From assembly GCF_003602095.1 (NCBI RefSeq), contig NZ_RAHH01000014.1, positions 62,001 to 126,000 of the forward strand: a stretch of DNA of 64,000 bases, written 5' to 3'. The notes below the pieces were generated by a model that made no database searches, had not been told where the DNA came from, and saw only the letters and a program-made list of their open reading frames with translations. Of the stretch, positions 21,296 to 30,130 are shown piece after piece. Position numbers and translations under genes: made by a program. Every line of letters starts with the position of its first letter. The first letter of the stretch is position 1. Source of the DNA: Rahnella woolbedingensis. GTDB lineage: Bacteria; Pseudomonadota; Gammaproteobacteria; Enterobacterales; Enterobacteriaceae.

Positions 21296-22447
21296 TCAGT
21301 GGTGCGATGCCGTTTTCACTGCGCGCAAAATCACGAATTTCTGATTGGTGGCGATAGTCGTGCAGTTACCGAACAGGCGACGCAATTTCTGGTAGTAATC
21401 CAGATGACGGTTACCGACGATGCGCAGTTCGCCACCGGTTTGCAGGCAACGTTTGGCGTCGCAGAACATGCGCCAGGCAGTGTCATCACTGACCACGGTG
21501 CCCTGATGGAACGGCGGGTTACACAGCACGGCGTGCAGGGTTTCGCGTTCCACACCCGCCAGCATGTTGTTCACTTCGAAATGACAGCGGCTGACATCCT
21601 GCGGCAAATTGTTTTCGACGTTAATACGGCTCGATTCCACCGCCATATAGGATTCATCGACGAACAGCATTTCGGCATCCGGATTCAGCGCCAGCGCGGT
21701 CATACCGATCACGCCGTTACCACAGCCCAGATCTGCCATACGTCCTTCAATACCTTCCGGCAGATGTTGCATGAAGAAACGCGCGCCGATATCCAGACCG
21801 CCGCGTGAGAACACGTTCGCGTGGTTGGAAATACGGAATTCGCTGTCATCGAGCGCCCATTCGGAAATCACCGGCTCCGCTGTTTGCGCAGGCAACGTGG
21901 CTTCACAATGGATCAGACGGGCTTTTTTCCACGCCAGACTGGTTTTGGTCGGCCCGAGGATTTTCTCGAACAACTGCAACGTGGAGGTATGGATATCGCG
22001 GGCCTTTGCACCAGCGATAATCTGCGTGTCCGGCGTCACCACTTCACGCAGCGCCAGCAGTTGCTGTTCCAGCAGTGCCAGCGTTTTTGGCACTTTGATG
22101 ATGACCAGACCCGGATTGATCGGCAACGGCACCAGGCTGCTTTGCGCCGCCACACTGTCTTCGTCAAAACCGTTGAGGCGCAGGTTATGGCGCATCGCCA
22201 GCTGGCTCATGAAGGAATCATTAATGCTGGTCGGATTATGTGGCTGCAATGCGCAGGCCAGCGTGCCAAAAGCATCGTTGAAAATCAGCAGCGGTCGGCC
22301 GTTGAGCGCGTCGGTGTTCAGGTTTTGCAGCAAATATTCATCAGCCGCTTCCCATGCCTGCAACTGCGTTGCCGCTTCTTCCAGCGGATAACGCTCCAGA
22401 CGCAGTGGCAATAACTGACCACCTGTTTCGGTTTCGAATTGGCTCAT
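21296..22447 (-). CDS. rlmG: 23S rRNA m2G1835 methyltransferase RlmG
   Basis: 383 aa (E. coli 378). SAM-dependent methyltransferase that modifies G1835 of 23S rRNA. The C-terminal Rossmann domain shows motif [11 protein letters not shown] and the catalytic NPPF motif ([10 protein letters not shown]) of N-methyltransferases. The N-terminal domain is a degenerate methyltransferase fold ([11 protein letters not shown]). ATG 22447 has GAGGAGGG close upstream. Divergent from ygjP, the same arrangement as in E. coli. Confidence 0.96.
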   Translation of the reverse strand: MSQFETETGGQLLPLRLERYPLEEAATQLQAWEAADEYLLQNLNTDALNGRPLLIFNDAFGTLACALQPHNPTSINDSFMSQLAMRHNLRLNGFDEDSVAAQSSLVPLPINPGLVIIKVPKTLALLEQQLLALREVVTPDTQIIAGAKARDIHTSTLQLFEKILGPTKTSLAWKKARLIHCEATLPAQTAEPVISEWALDDSEFRISNHANVFSRGGLDIGARFFMQHLPEGIEGRMADLGCGNGVIGMTALALNPDAEMLFVDESYMAVESSRINVENNLPQDVSRCHFEVNNMLAGVERETLHAVLCNPPFHQGTVVSDDTAWRMFCDAKRCLQTGGELRIVGNRHLDYYQKLRRLFGNCTTIATNQKFVILRAVKTASHH

Positions 22448-22618
22448 TGGCCCTCCTCAATATTCAATTTGCGCTGTTTATCCCTTAATTTGGTCTATCA
22501 GTAAAACGTTTTTTCAGTTAAAAAGGGGTTTATCTGCCGGATCGGCGCGATCGTAACGAAAACCCCGCTTACCGGTATGGCATCTTTTTCCCGGCAATAA
22601 GAGACAAAGCAAACAGTT

Positions 22619-23125
22619 ATGCCTGAATTGACCTATCTGCAAGGCTATCCCGAGAATCTTCAGGCTCAGGTGCGCCAGTTAATCGAACAGGAACGTTTAG
22701 GTAAAGTGTTGCTGACGCGATATCCCGAGCCGCACGAGCTGACCACTGACAAATCGCTCTATCAGTATACGCTGGACCTGAAAAACCAGTTTTTGCGCAG
22801 TTCATCGCCTTTAAGCAAAGTCGCTTACGACAATAAAATCCACGTGATGAAGCATGCGCTGGGCCTGCATACGGCGATTTCCCGCATTCAGGGCGGCAAG
22901 CTGAAAGCCAAAGCGGAAATCCGCGTCGCGACGGTGTTCAAAAGCGCACCGGAAGCGTTTCTGAAAATGATCGTGGTGCATGAACTCGCGCACCTGAAAG
23001 AAAAAGAACACAACAAAGCATTCTACAGCCTTTGCTGTCATATGACGCCCGACTATCATCAGTTAGAATTCGATACGCGCATGTACCTGACGCATCTGGA
23101 AATATTCGGTAAGTTGTACCAATAA
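22619..23125 (+). CDS. ygjP: YgjP-family putative zinc metalloprotein (HELAH)
   Basis: 168 aa (E. coli YgjP 167), matching along its whole length. It has the metallopeptidase-like zinc motif VVHELAHLKEKEHNKAFYSLCCHMTPDY (HELAH about residues 121-125, further His downstream), as in the WLM/SprT-like YgjP-type domain. Substrate and physiological role are not known to me. ATG 22619 follows a purine-rich stretch. It lies 22 bp before ygjR and is probably co-transcribed. Confidence 0.9.
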   Translation: MPELTYLQGYPENLQAQVRQLIEQERLGKVLLTRYPEPHELTTDKSLYQYTLDLKNQFLRSSSPLSKVAYDNKIHVMKHALGLHTAISRIQGGKLKAKAEIRVATVFKSAPEAFLKMIVVHELAHLKEKEHNKAFYSLCCHMTPDYHQLEFDTRMYLTHLEIFGKLYQ

Positions 23126-23147
23126 TAATTAACTATAGGGATTTCTC

Positions 23148-24134
23148 ATGATTCGTTTTGGTGTTGTGGGTACTAACTGGATCACCCAGCGTTTTATTGA
23201 TGCCGCCCACGAAAGCGGAAAAATGAAACTGACCGCGATTTACTCCCGCACGCTGGAAGGCGCTAAAAAGCTGGGCGAGGATTATCCGGTTGAGCACTAT
23301 TTTGATTCACTGGAAAAAATGGCCGCATCTGATCTGATTGATGCCGTCTATATTGCCAGCCCGAATTCATTGCATTATCCGCAGTCCCTGCTGTTCCTCA
23401 GCCATAAAAAACACGTGATTTGCGAAAAGCCGCTGGCGTCCAATCTGAAAGAGGCCGAAAGCCTGATCGCCCGCGCGAAAGAGAATAATGTGGTGCTGTT
23501 CGAAGCGTTCAAAACCGCGTATCTGCCGAACTTCCTGCACATGAAAGGCGCGCTGAACCGCATTGGTAAACTGCGCAAAGCCATTCTGAATTACTGCCAG
23601 TATTCGTCACGTTATCCACGCTATCTGGCGGGAGAAAACCCGAATACCTTCAATCCGGCCTTCTCCAATGGCTCGATTATGGATATCGGTTATTACTGTC
23701 TGGCCAGCGCCATTTCGCTGTTTGGTGAACCGGCATCGGTAAAAGCCACCGCGACATTACTGGAAAGCGGTGTCGACGGTCAGGGCACTGTAGTATTGAC
23801 CTATGCGGATGATTTCGAAGTCGTTATCAACCATTCCAAAATCAGCGATTCCCATCTTCCGAGCGAAATTCAGGGCGAAGACGGTACCCTGCAGATGGAA
23901 AAACTGTCTGAATGCCAGACGCTCAGCCTGACGCCACGCGGCAGCCAGAAGCTGGATCTGACGCAGCCTCAGCACATCAATACCATGCTGTATGAAGCAG
24001 AAACTTTTGCGATTCTGGTCGATAGCCAGTTTGTCGCGCACCCGGGGCTGGAAGTCTCGCGCATCACCGCTAAAGTGCTGACGGAAATCCGTCGCCAGAC
24101 CGGCGTGGTGTTCCCGGCAGACAGCCAGTCCTGA
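23148..24134 (+). CDS. ygjR: Gfo/Idh/MocA-family oxidoreductase YgjR
   Basis: 328 aa, same length as E. coli YgjR. N-terminal NAD(P)-binding Rossmann fold (MIRFGVVGTNWITQRFIDAA) with the conserved EKPLA motif whose Lys is catalytic in the family (about residue 93), followed by the C-terminal alpha/beta dimerisation and substrate domain. Substrate unknown. Second gene after ygjP and 38 bp before a GATase gene. Confidence 0.92.
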   Translation: MIRFGVVGTNWITQRFIDAAHESGKMKLTAIYSRTLEGAKKLGEDYPVEHYFDSLEKMAASDLIDAVYIASPNSLHYPQSLLFLSHKKHVICEKPLASNLKEAESLIARAKENNVVLFEAFKTAYLPNFLHMKGALNRIGKLRKAILNYCQYSSRYPRYLAGENPNTFNPAFSNGSIMDIGYYCLASAISLFGEPASVKATATLLESGVDGQGTVVLTYADDFEVVINHSKISDSHLPSEIQGEDGTLQMEKLSECQTLSLTPRGSQKLDLTQPQHINTMLYEAETFAILVDSQFVAHPGLEVSRITAKVLTEIRRQTGVVFPADSQS

Positions 24135-24172
24135 TTATCCGTAAAAAATTATCCATCGTTCGGGAGTAACAG

Positions 24173-24919
24173 ATGATTGCACCCAGCCAGAAACCGCTGT
24201 TGATTTTACAAACCGGCCACGCGCCGGAGCCTATCCGCCGCGCGCACGATAACTTCCCGCAGATGTTTATCCGTCAGGGGGATATCGACGTGCAGCAGGT
24301 GGTCATTGTGGATTTGCAGGCGGGTGAACGTCCGCTGCCGCCGGAAAACTATTGCGGGGCGATCATTACCGGTTCGCGCAGCATGGTGACTGAACATCTG
24401 GCGTGGAGCGAAGAAGCGGCGGACTGGGTACGTCTGGGCATGTTGCAGGAATTGCCGATGTTCGGTGCCTGTTACGGTCATCAGTTGATGGCGTACGCAC
24501 TGGGCGGCGAAGTGGATTACCATCCGCAGGGCATTGAAGTCGGCACGCACGAAGTCACGCTGACGCCTGCCGGACATTTGGATCCGCTGGTGTCGCAACT
24601 TCCGGCGCAGTTCGCGGCGAATCTGATCCATCTGCAAACCGTCATTACGCCGCCCGCCACGGCGACGGTGCTGGCGAAAACACTGCATGACCCGCATCAG
24701 ATCCTGCGTTACGGCCCGAATGCAGTCAGCACCCAGTTCCACCCTGAATTTAGTCTGGCGGTGATGAAAACGTATTTGTCATGGCTGGCCTCTGTTGCCG
24801 AAGATGACCACGTGGACTTTGCTCATCAGGCTCAGCAACTTAGCGAAACCCCGCTCAGTCAGGGGCTGCTGCTCTCCTTCATCGGCGCACTCGGCAAGCG
24901 TCAGGCACTGGCAGGATAA
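24173..24919 (+). CDS. Class I glutamine amidotransferase-like protein
   Basis: 248 aa. A stand-alone GATase-1 domain: oxyanion strand GAIITGSRSMV, nucleophile elbow FGACYGHQLMAYALGG (Cys about residue 99), and the His-Glu pair in STQFHPEFS (about residues 185-188), so the triad appears complete. Similar free-standing proteins (YfeJ type) are found in enterobacteria; their acceptor is unknown. In E. coli no such gene lies between ygjR and alx, so this is an insertion relative to that order. It probably closes the ygjP-ygjR transcription unit. Confidence 0.8.
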   Translation: MIAPSQKPLLILQTGHAPEPIRRAHDNFPQMFIRQGDIDVQQVVIVDLQAGERPLPPENYCGAIITGSRSMVTEHLAWSEEAADWVRLGMLQELPMFGACYGHQLMAYALGGEVDYHPQGIEVGTHEVTLTPAGHLDPLVSQLPAQFAANLIHLQTVITPPATATVLAKTLHDPHQILRYGPNAVSTQFHPEFSLAVMKTYLSWLASVAEDDHVDFAHQAQQLSETPLSQGLLLSFIGALGKRQALAG

Positions 24920-24974
24920 TGACCCATAATGTTTCTGAATGTTTGACATCCGACACATTTTGCATTAATTTTCG

Positions 24975-25191
24975 AACTGCAAAGGGGAGTAACTTCTTCG
25001 TCGGATAATCGTCATTACGGTGTCTGGACCCGCGCTTAGCGCTGTCTCAGCCACCCGGTTACCGGGGCAAAGATAGAATTTCACAAGATGAATACCTATC
25101 TTTGTAAGTGAGACCTTGCCGGAAGGCGAGGTTTGCTCACAGCTCAAAAAAATGAGCGGCTAACGTCTTCCGACGCTGGCCGTTTTTTTTT
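24975..25191 (+). ncRNA. yybP-ykoY (Mn2+/pH-responsive) riboswitch leader of alx
   Basis: The alx leader carries the family's signature: AAAGGGGAGTAAC near 24981, the ACCCGGTTACCGGGGC helix (about 25056-25071), and GTGAGACCTTGCC...GCGAGGTTTGCTCAC (about 25107-25140). A terminator-like hairpin follows: CGGC (25157-25160) and CGTC pair with GACG and GCCG, then nine T (25183-25191), ending 24 bp before the alx start. In E. coli this element senses Mn2+ and alkaline pH. Confidence 0.9.
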
Positions 25192-25214
25192 GATGTTTTT
25201 TCGAGGATACCGCA

Positions 25215-26186
25215 ATGATGAACTCCGTTGGCAACCCGATGTTATGGGGCTCTTTTGCCGTGGTAGTGATAATTATGCTCGCTTTCGACCTGCTGTTGCA
25301 GGGCCGTAAAGGCGCGCAAACCATGAGCATGAAAAGTGCTGCGATGTGGTCGCTGGTGTGGATAGGCCTGTCGCTGCTGTTTAACTTCGGCTTCTGGTGG
25401 TATCTCAACGGTGAGTTTGGCCGTGAAGTCGCCGATGCCAAGGCAACGATGTTCCTGACCGGCTATCTGCTGGAAAAAGCGCTGGCCGTGGATAACGTCT
25501 TCGTCTGGCTGATCCTGTTCAGCTACTTCTCTATTCCGGCTAACCTGCAACGCCGCGTGCTGGTCTATGGCGTGCTCGGCGCCATCGTCCTGCGTACCGG
25601 TATGATTTTCGCCGGCAGCTGGCTGGTGGGGCAATTCAGCTGGATTTTGTACGTGTTCGGCGCGTTCCTGCTGTTCACCGGTATCAAGATGGCACTGGCG
25701 AAAGAAGACGACGGCGCAGTGGGCGAAAAACCGATGATCCGCTGGTTGCGCAGTAAAATGCGTATGACCGACGATTTGCAGGGCGAGAAATTCTTCGTGC
25801 GCCGTAACGGGATCCTGTTCGCAACTCCGCTGTTGCTGGTGCTTATCATGGTGGAACTGAGCGACGTGATTTTCGCGGTCGACAGTATTCCGGCAATCTT
25901 CGCCGTGACCACCGACCCGTTCATCGTACTGACTTCTAACCTGTTCGCAATTCTGGGTCTGCGTGCGATGTACTTCCTGCTGGCAGGCGTGGCAGAACGT
26001 TTCTCGATGCTGAAATACGGTCTGGCAGTGATCCTGATTTTCATCGGTATCAAAATGCTGCTGCTCGACGTGTTCCATATTCCGGTGGGGATTTCGCTGG
26101 GCGTGATCGCGTCGATTCTGATCATCACCCTGTTGATTAACACCTGGGTGAACCGCCGGGCTGACCTCGCAAAATCCAAAAAATAA
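25215..26186 (+). CDS. alx: TerC-family inner-membrane protein Alx (Mn2+ export)
   Basis: 323 aa (E. coli 321). Polytopic TerC-family protein, about nine membrane segments, with conserved acidic residues in membrane motifs ([29 protein letters not shown]) typical of metal handling. E. coli Alx is induced at high pH and by Mn2+ and exports Mn2+. Two adjacent ATG codons (25215, 25218) follow GAGGA. Controlled by the upstream riboswitch; a terminator follows at 26217-26247. Confidence 0.96.
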   Translation: MMNSVGNPMLWGSFAVVVIIMLAFDLLLQGRKGAQTMSMKSAAMWSLVWIGLSLLFNFGFWWYLNGEFGREVADAKATMFLTGYLLEKALAVDNVFVWLILFSYFSIPANLQRRVLVYGVLGAIVLRTGMIFAGSWLVGQFSWILYVFGAFLLFTGIKMALAKEDDGAVGEKPMIRWLRSKMRMTDDLQGEKFFVRRNGILFATPLLLVLIMVELSDVIFAVDSIPAIFAVTTDPFIVLTSNLFAILGLRAMYFLLAGVAERFSMLKYGLAVILIFIGIKMLLLDVFHIPVGISLGVIASILIITLLINTWVNRRADLAKSKK

Positions 26187-26216
26187 GCGTGCATCGATCT
26201 CAAATTAACTTTTTCA

Positions 26217-26247
26217 AACGGGTGCCATCAGGCGCCCGTTATTTTTT
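26217..26247 (+). terminator. Terminator of alx
   Basis: AACGGGTGCC (26217-26226), loop ATCA, GGCGCCCGTT (26231-26240; one G-U pair), then ATTTTTT. Confidence 0.88.
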
Positions 26248-26321
26248 GAGCTAAATTCTGCTAGTCTCCTGCGTTACCACTCAGGACAAGGGTGGCAATT
26301 ACATATCAAAAAGGAAAAATC

Positions 26322-27533
26322 ATGCAAACACAATCCTCCGCGTCATTTCTAAAACGCTTTCTCAACAGCAGTCTGGTGATGCAAATCCTGGTCGGTTTAC
26401 TCGCCGGTATTGCCCTTGCGGCACTGGCTCCAGAAGTCGCCAAAACTGCCGGTCTGCTGGGCAGCTTGTTTGTCGGCGCACTGAAAGCGGTTGCTCCGCT
26501 GCTGGTGCTGGTACTGGTTACCGCATCCATTGCCAATCATCCGAAAGGCCGTAAAACGTCGCTTGGCCCGATCCTGTTTCTGTATCTTTTCGGGACTTTT
26601 TCGGCAGCGCTGATTGCCGTCGTCGTCAGCTTTATTTTCCCTTCGACGCTGGTTCTGAAAATGGTTGACGTCGAAATCACGCCGCCGGGGGGTATCGCAG
26701 AGGTGCTGAAAGGACTGATTATGAGCATCGTGTCCAATCCTTTCCGGGCGCTGATTGATGCCAACTACATCGGTATTCTGGCGTGGGCGATTGGTCTGGG
26801 ACTGGCGCTGCGTCAGGCGGCAGAGACCACCAAAATGCTGGTTACGGATGTCTCTGTCGCCGTCACCAAAATTGTCCGTGTGGTTATCCGTTTCGCGCCG
26901 CTGGGGATTTTCGGTCTGGTGTCAGAAACGCTGGCGACCAGCGGTTTCAGCGCGCTCTACAATTATGCGCACCTGCTGGTGGTGCTGATTGGCTGTATGT
27001 TACTGGTCGCACTGGTGTTCAATCCGCTGATCGTGTTTTTCAAAACCCGCCGAAATCCTTATCCGCTGGTCTTCGCCTGCCTGCGTGAAAGCGGTGTCAC
27101 TGCCTTCTTCACCCGCAGTTCGGCAGCTAACATTCCGGTCAATATGAATCTGTGCCGCAAACTGGGGCTGGATGAAGATACGTATTCCGTCTCGATTCCG
27201 CTGGGTGCCACTATCAATATGGCCGGTGCGGCGATCACCATCACGGTGCTGACTCTGGCGGCGGTCAATACGCTTGGGATTGAAGTGGATATCCTGACGG
27301 CACTGCTGCTGAGTGTGATGGCGGCAATCTGTGCCTGTGGCGCTTCCGGCGTGGCGGGCGGTTCGCTGCTGCTGATCCCGATGGCGTGCGGCCTGTTTGG
27401 TATTCCCAATGACCTCGCCATGCAGGTGGTCGCGGTGGGCTTCATCATCGGTATTTTGCAGGATTCTGCCGAAACCGCGCTGAACTCATCCACTGACGTG
27501 CTGTTTACCGCTGCGGCCTGTCAGAAAGCCTGA
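26322..27533 (+). CDS. sstT: Serine/threonine:Na+ symporter SstT
   Basis: 403 aa from ATG 26322 (AAGGAAAAATC upstream); a GTG 30 bp earlier is in frame but has no better ribosome site. Dicarboxylate/amino acid:cation symporter (DAACS) fold. Family motifs: [13 protein letters not shown] (substrate-binding hairpin), [16 protein letters not shown], and the C-terminal [23 protein letters not shown]. Imports L-Ser and L-Thr with Na+. Follows alx as in E. coli. Ends at a bidirectional terminator. Confidence 0.95.
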   Translation: MQTQSSASFLKRFLNSSLVMQILVGLLAGIALAALAPEVAKTAGLLGSLFVGALKAVAPLLVLVLVTASIANHPKGRKTSLGPILFLYLFGTFSAALIAVVVSFIFPSTLVLKMVDVEITPPGGIAEVLKGLIMSIVSNPFRALIDANYIGILAWAIGLGLALRQAAETTKMLVTDVSVAVTKIVRVVIRFAPLGIFGLVSETLATSGFSALYNYAHLLVVLIGCMLLVALVFNPLIVFFKTRRNPYPLVFACLRESGVTAFFTRSSAANIPVNMNLCRKLGLDEDTYSVSIPLGATINMAGAAITITVLTLAAVNTLGIEVDILTALLLSVMAAICACGASGVAGGSLLLIPMACGLFGIPNDLAMQVVAVGFIIGILQDSAETALNSSTDVLFTAAACQKA

Positions 27534-27540
27534 TCCACGA

Positions 27541-27572
27541 AACACCGGGCGCAAGTTGCCGCCCGGTGTTTT
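27541..27572. terminator. Bidirectional terminator sstT/hexosaminidase
   Basis: AACACCGGGCG (27541-27551) with CGCCCGGTGTT (27560-27570), 11 bp, followed by TT, between convergent genes. The T-run is short. Confidence 0.7.
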
Positions 27573-27581
27573 CCCTCTGCA

Positions 27582-29984
27582 TTACTGCGTGGCTTTAAGA
27601 CCGGCCAGTAATTGTTCCAGCGGATACACCACCGCGATCACCAGTTCATCCTGCACTTTTGCCGCATCGTCGAGTTTAGCCTGCGCCAGCTGGCGTTCCT
27701 GCGCAGTCAGGGTTTCGCCTTTTTGCAGTTTCTCCAGCCACGCCAGCCCAAGTGACGACAAATCACCTAACTGCTCCGCCACCGGCTGCAACGGTTTCAG
27801 CACGTAATTGTGCGCCAGTACCGGTTTCACCTGCTCCGCACTGCGCTGCCAGCTTTCCAGATGCTCGCGCACGGATTGCGCCGCCTGCGCATTTTTCGGA
27901 TCCTGCACCAGCGTATTCATCTGCGCAGCAAACTTACGCACGGCATTGCTTTCTGCCGGTAGTGCGTCGGCCAGACGGTTCAGCGGCTCGGACTGTGTGT
28001 AATGCCCGGCCTGGAATTTAATGTGCTGGCGGGTGTAATACTGCGCCGGTTCGAGCGCCGTCGAGAAGCTGAGCAGCGACGCAATATCGGTGCTGTTGGC
28101 CAGTCGCGTCATCAGCCGCGCCGTTTCCACATGCTGTTGCAGCCCGACAGAGACCACCGACCAGGCATCGATTTTCGCCAGCCGCTGATACATATTGCCG
28201 GTGTCTTTCACGTCCTGCGCTGACCACAACCGCTCCGCCACCACAAAGCCGCGCGGCCACAGTTTCAGATCCAAAATCTGCGACGTAATATTTTCCTGCC
28301 ACAGCGCCGCTTCGCCACCGAGAATGTTTTTCATGCCTTCGGCATCCGGCACGACCGGCGGCAGACCGTCCGGTACCGCACTCAGCTTGCTGCCGGTGAC
28401 CGGATAGCGCGCATTGCCGATAATGAAATAGCCGTCAGTTTTACCGTCTTTCAGGCTCAGCACCGGTCGCGTATCGCCCATCCAGGTATCGACTGCAAAA
28501 CTCACACCCCCGTCGTTGTGCCAGACAATATCGCGCACCGCGCGGCGCGTTTTGCCGGTGAAATCGATAAATCCGCGCCAGCCGTCTTTGCCCTCAATCA
28601 GCGTAAAGCTGCCGTCGACGGGTTTGCCTTTCAGGCGCGGCATTTTGAATGACCAGCTCTGGGCTTTTTCGCCTTCGGCCACATTCTGATCTACACCCGG
28701 AGGCTGCGGCAGAATTTCGTTACGGTAGTGATAGGCCGCGCTGTGCGGCTGATCGAGATAGAAACCGGTGGAAAGAATGCCCTGATAGCCCTTCTGCGCG
28801 CTGGCACCGAGAGAATCCGGCCCCTGCCACGACTGGATCACAATGTCATGCGGCAGATCCGGGTGGAATATCTCGTCCCAGCCGACCATTTTGCGCTGAT
28901 GCTTGTGCAGGATAGTTTGCAAACGGGTGTTGAAATACGCCTGCAAGGCATGGATATCCGCGATGCCCTTCTCTTTCATAAATGCCTGGATCGGTGGCGA
29001 GGTTTTCCACTGCGTAGCGTCCACTTCGTCACCGCCGATATGCAGATACGCATCGGGGAAGATCTGCGTCAGTTCGCCGACGATAGCATCAGCAAAGGCA
29101 TACACTTTTTCATTGGTCGGATCGAGCGTCGGTTCGTGCACGCCCCAGGATCGTTCCATTTTGTACGGGCCCGGCGCGCTGAGCAGTTCGGGATACGCGA
29201 CCGCGATTGCCGAAGCATGACCCGGCATATCGATTTCCGGCACCACGCGGATCCCGCGCTCCGTGGCATACGCCACCACCTCTTTCATTTGCGCGACGGT
29301 ATAAAACTGCCCGTCGCTGGCCAGTTCCTGCAATTTTGGATATTTTTGCGATTCGAAGCGCCAGCCCTGATCGTCGCTCAGATGCCAGTGAAGCACGTTG
29401 AGTTTCGCCGCTGCCATGCCATCGAGCTGGCGTTTGATATCGGTCACCGGCAGGAAATGACGGGCGGAGTCGAGCAGCACGCCGCGCCAGGCAAAGCGTG
29501 GCTGATCGTGAATGCTGACCAGCGGAATAAAGGTATTTTCGCCGTCGTTCTGCACCAGCTGCAACAGCGTTTCCATCCCGCGCATCGCGCCGAAACGGGT
29601 ATTGGCGGTCAGTGTAGCGCCGTACGCCGTAACGTCCAGCTGGTAACTTTCGTCGCTGTCCGGCATCGGCTGCGCATTAACTTTCTTCTGGATATTAAGG
29701 GTGATGGTGGCCTTACCGCTGACCGTTTCGCTGTTTTGCGGCAACAGATACCAGCCGGTTTGCTGTGCCAGACGTTCGCGCCAGCGGTTAACTTCAGGTA
29801 TCAGCGCATCGCCTTTGACCTGAATCTGCAACGCATCATTGAGAACAAGTTTACCGGCGGGCGACGTGACATCCACCTGCTGCGGCCACGGCATCAGCGG
29901 CAAATTACCGGCCGGAGCAGCATAAGCGGAAAGACAAAGCAGCAGGGATGAAGCCAGGAGGGTACGGCACAAAGGCAATAACAT
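27582..29984 (-). CDS. Family GH20 beta-N-acetylhexosaminidase, exported
   Basis: 800 aa. N-terminal signal peptide MLLPLCRTLLASSLLLCLSAYAAPA; then a GH20b domain (about 30-155) and the GH20 barrel with the catalytic Asp-Glu pair in LHIGGDEVDATQW (about residue 325) and substrate residues in HLSDDQGWR. It probably removes terminal GlcNAc or GalNAc from chitin oligosaccharides or glycans in the periplasm. A long C-terminal helical region follows the barrel. ATG 29984 has GAGGAA upstream. No chitin genes are adjacent; E. coli lacks an orthologue here. Confidence 0.9.
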   Translation of the reverse strand: MLLPLCRTLLASSLLLCLSAYAAPAGNLPLMPWPQQVDVTSPAGKLVLNDALQIQVKGDALIPEVNRWRERLAQQTGWYLLPQNSETVSGKATITLNIQKKVNAQPMPDSDESYQLDVTAYGATLTANTRFGAMRGMETLLQLVQNDGENTFIPLVSIHDQPRFAWRGVLLDSARHFLPVTDIKRQLDGMAAAKLNVLHWHLSDDQGWRFESQKYPKLQELASDGQFYTVAQMKEVVAYATERGIRVVPEIDMPGHASAIAVAYPELLSAPGPYKMERSWGVHEPTLDPTNEKVYAFADAIVGELTQIFPDAYLHIGGDEVDATQWKTSPPIQAFMKEKGIADIHALQAYFNTRLQTILHKHQRKMVGWDEIFHPDLPHDIVIQSWQGPDSLGASAQKGYQGILSTGFYLDQPHSAAYHYRNEILPQPPGVDQNVAEGEKAQSWSFKMPRLKGKPVDGSFTLIEGKDGWRGFIDFTGKTRRAVRDIVWHNDGGVSFAVDTWMGDTRPVLSLKDGKTDGYFIIGNARYPVTGSKLSAVPDGLPPVVPDAEGMKNILGGEAALWQENITSQILDLKLWPRGFVVAERLWSAQDVKDTGNMYQRLAKIDAWSVVSVGLQQHVETARLMTRLANSTDIASLLSFSTALEPAQYYTRQHIKFQAGHYTQSEPLNRLADALPAESNAVRKFAAQMNTLVQDPKNAQAAQSVREHLESWQRSAEQVKPVLAHNYVLKPLQPVAEQLGDLSSLGLAWLEKLQKGETLTAQERQLAQAKLDDAAKVQDELVIAVVYPLEQLLAGLKATQ

Positions 29985-30076
29985 CGGTGAAATTCCTCAG
30001 AGTTAAAATGAGAGTAAAAAAAGCGCGCCATCTTAGCCCGCTGAATCTAAAGGAATAACTATAGCTGCTGGATATC

Positions 30077-30112
30077 AAAAAGGCGGTGACTGAGTTAACA
30101 ATCACCGCCTTT
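30077..30112 (-). terminator. Terminator of mgtA
   Basis: AAAGGCGGTGA and TCACCGCCTTT (30102-30112) form an 11-bp stem. On the minus strand U residues follow (A-run near 30077-30081 on plus). It lies 18 bp past the mgtA stop. Confidence 0.8.
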
Positions 30113-30130
30113 ATGATTAATGCGCCCCGG

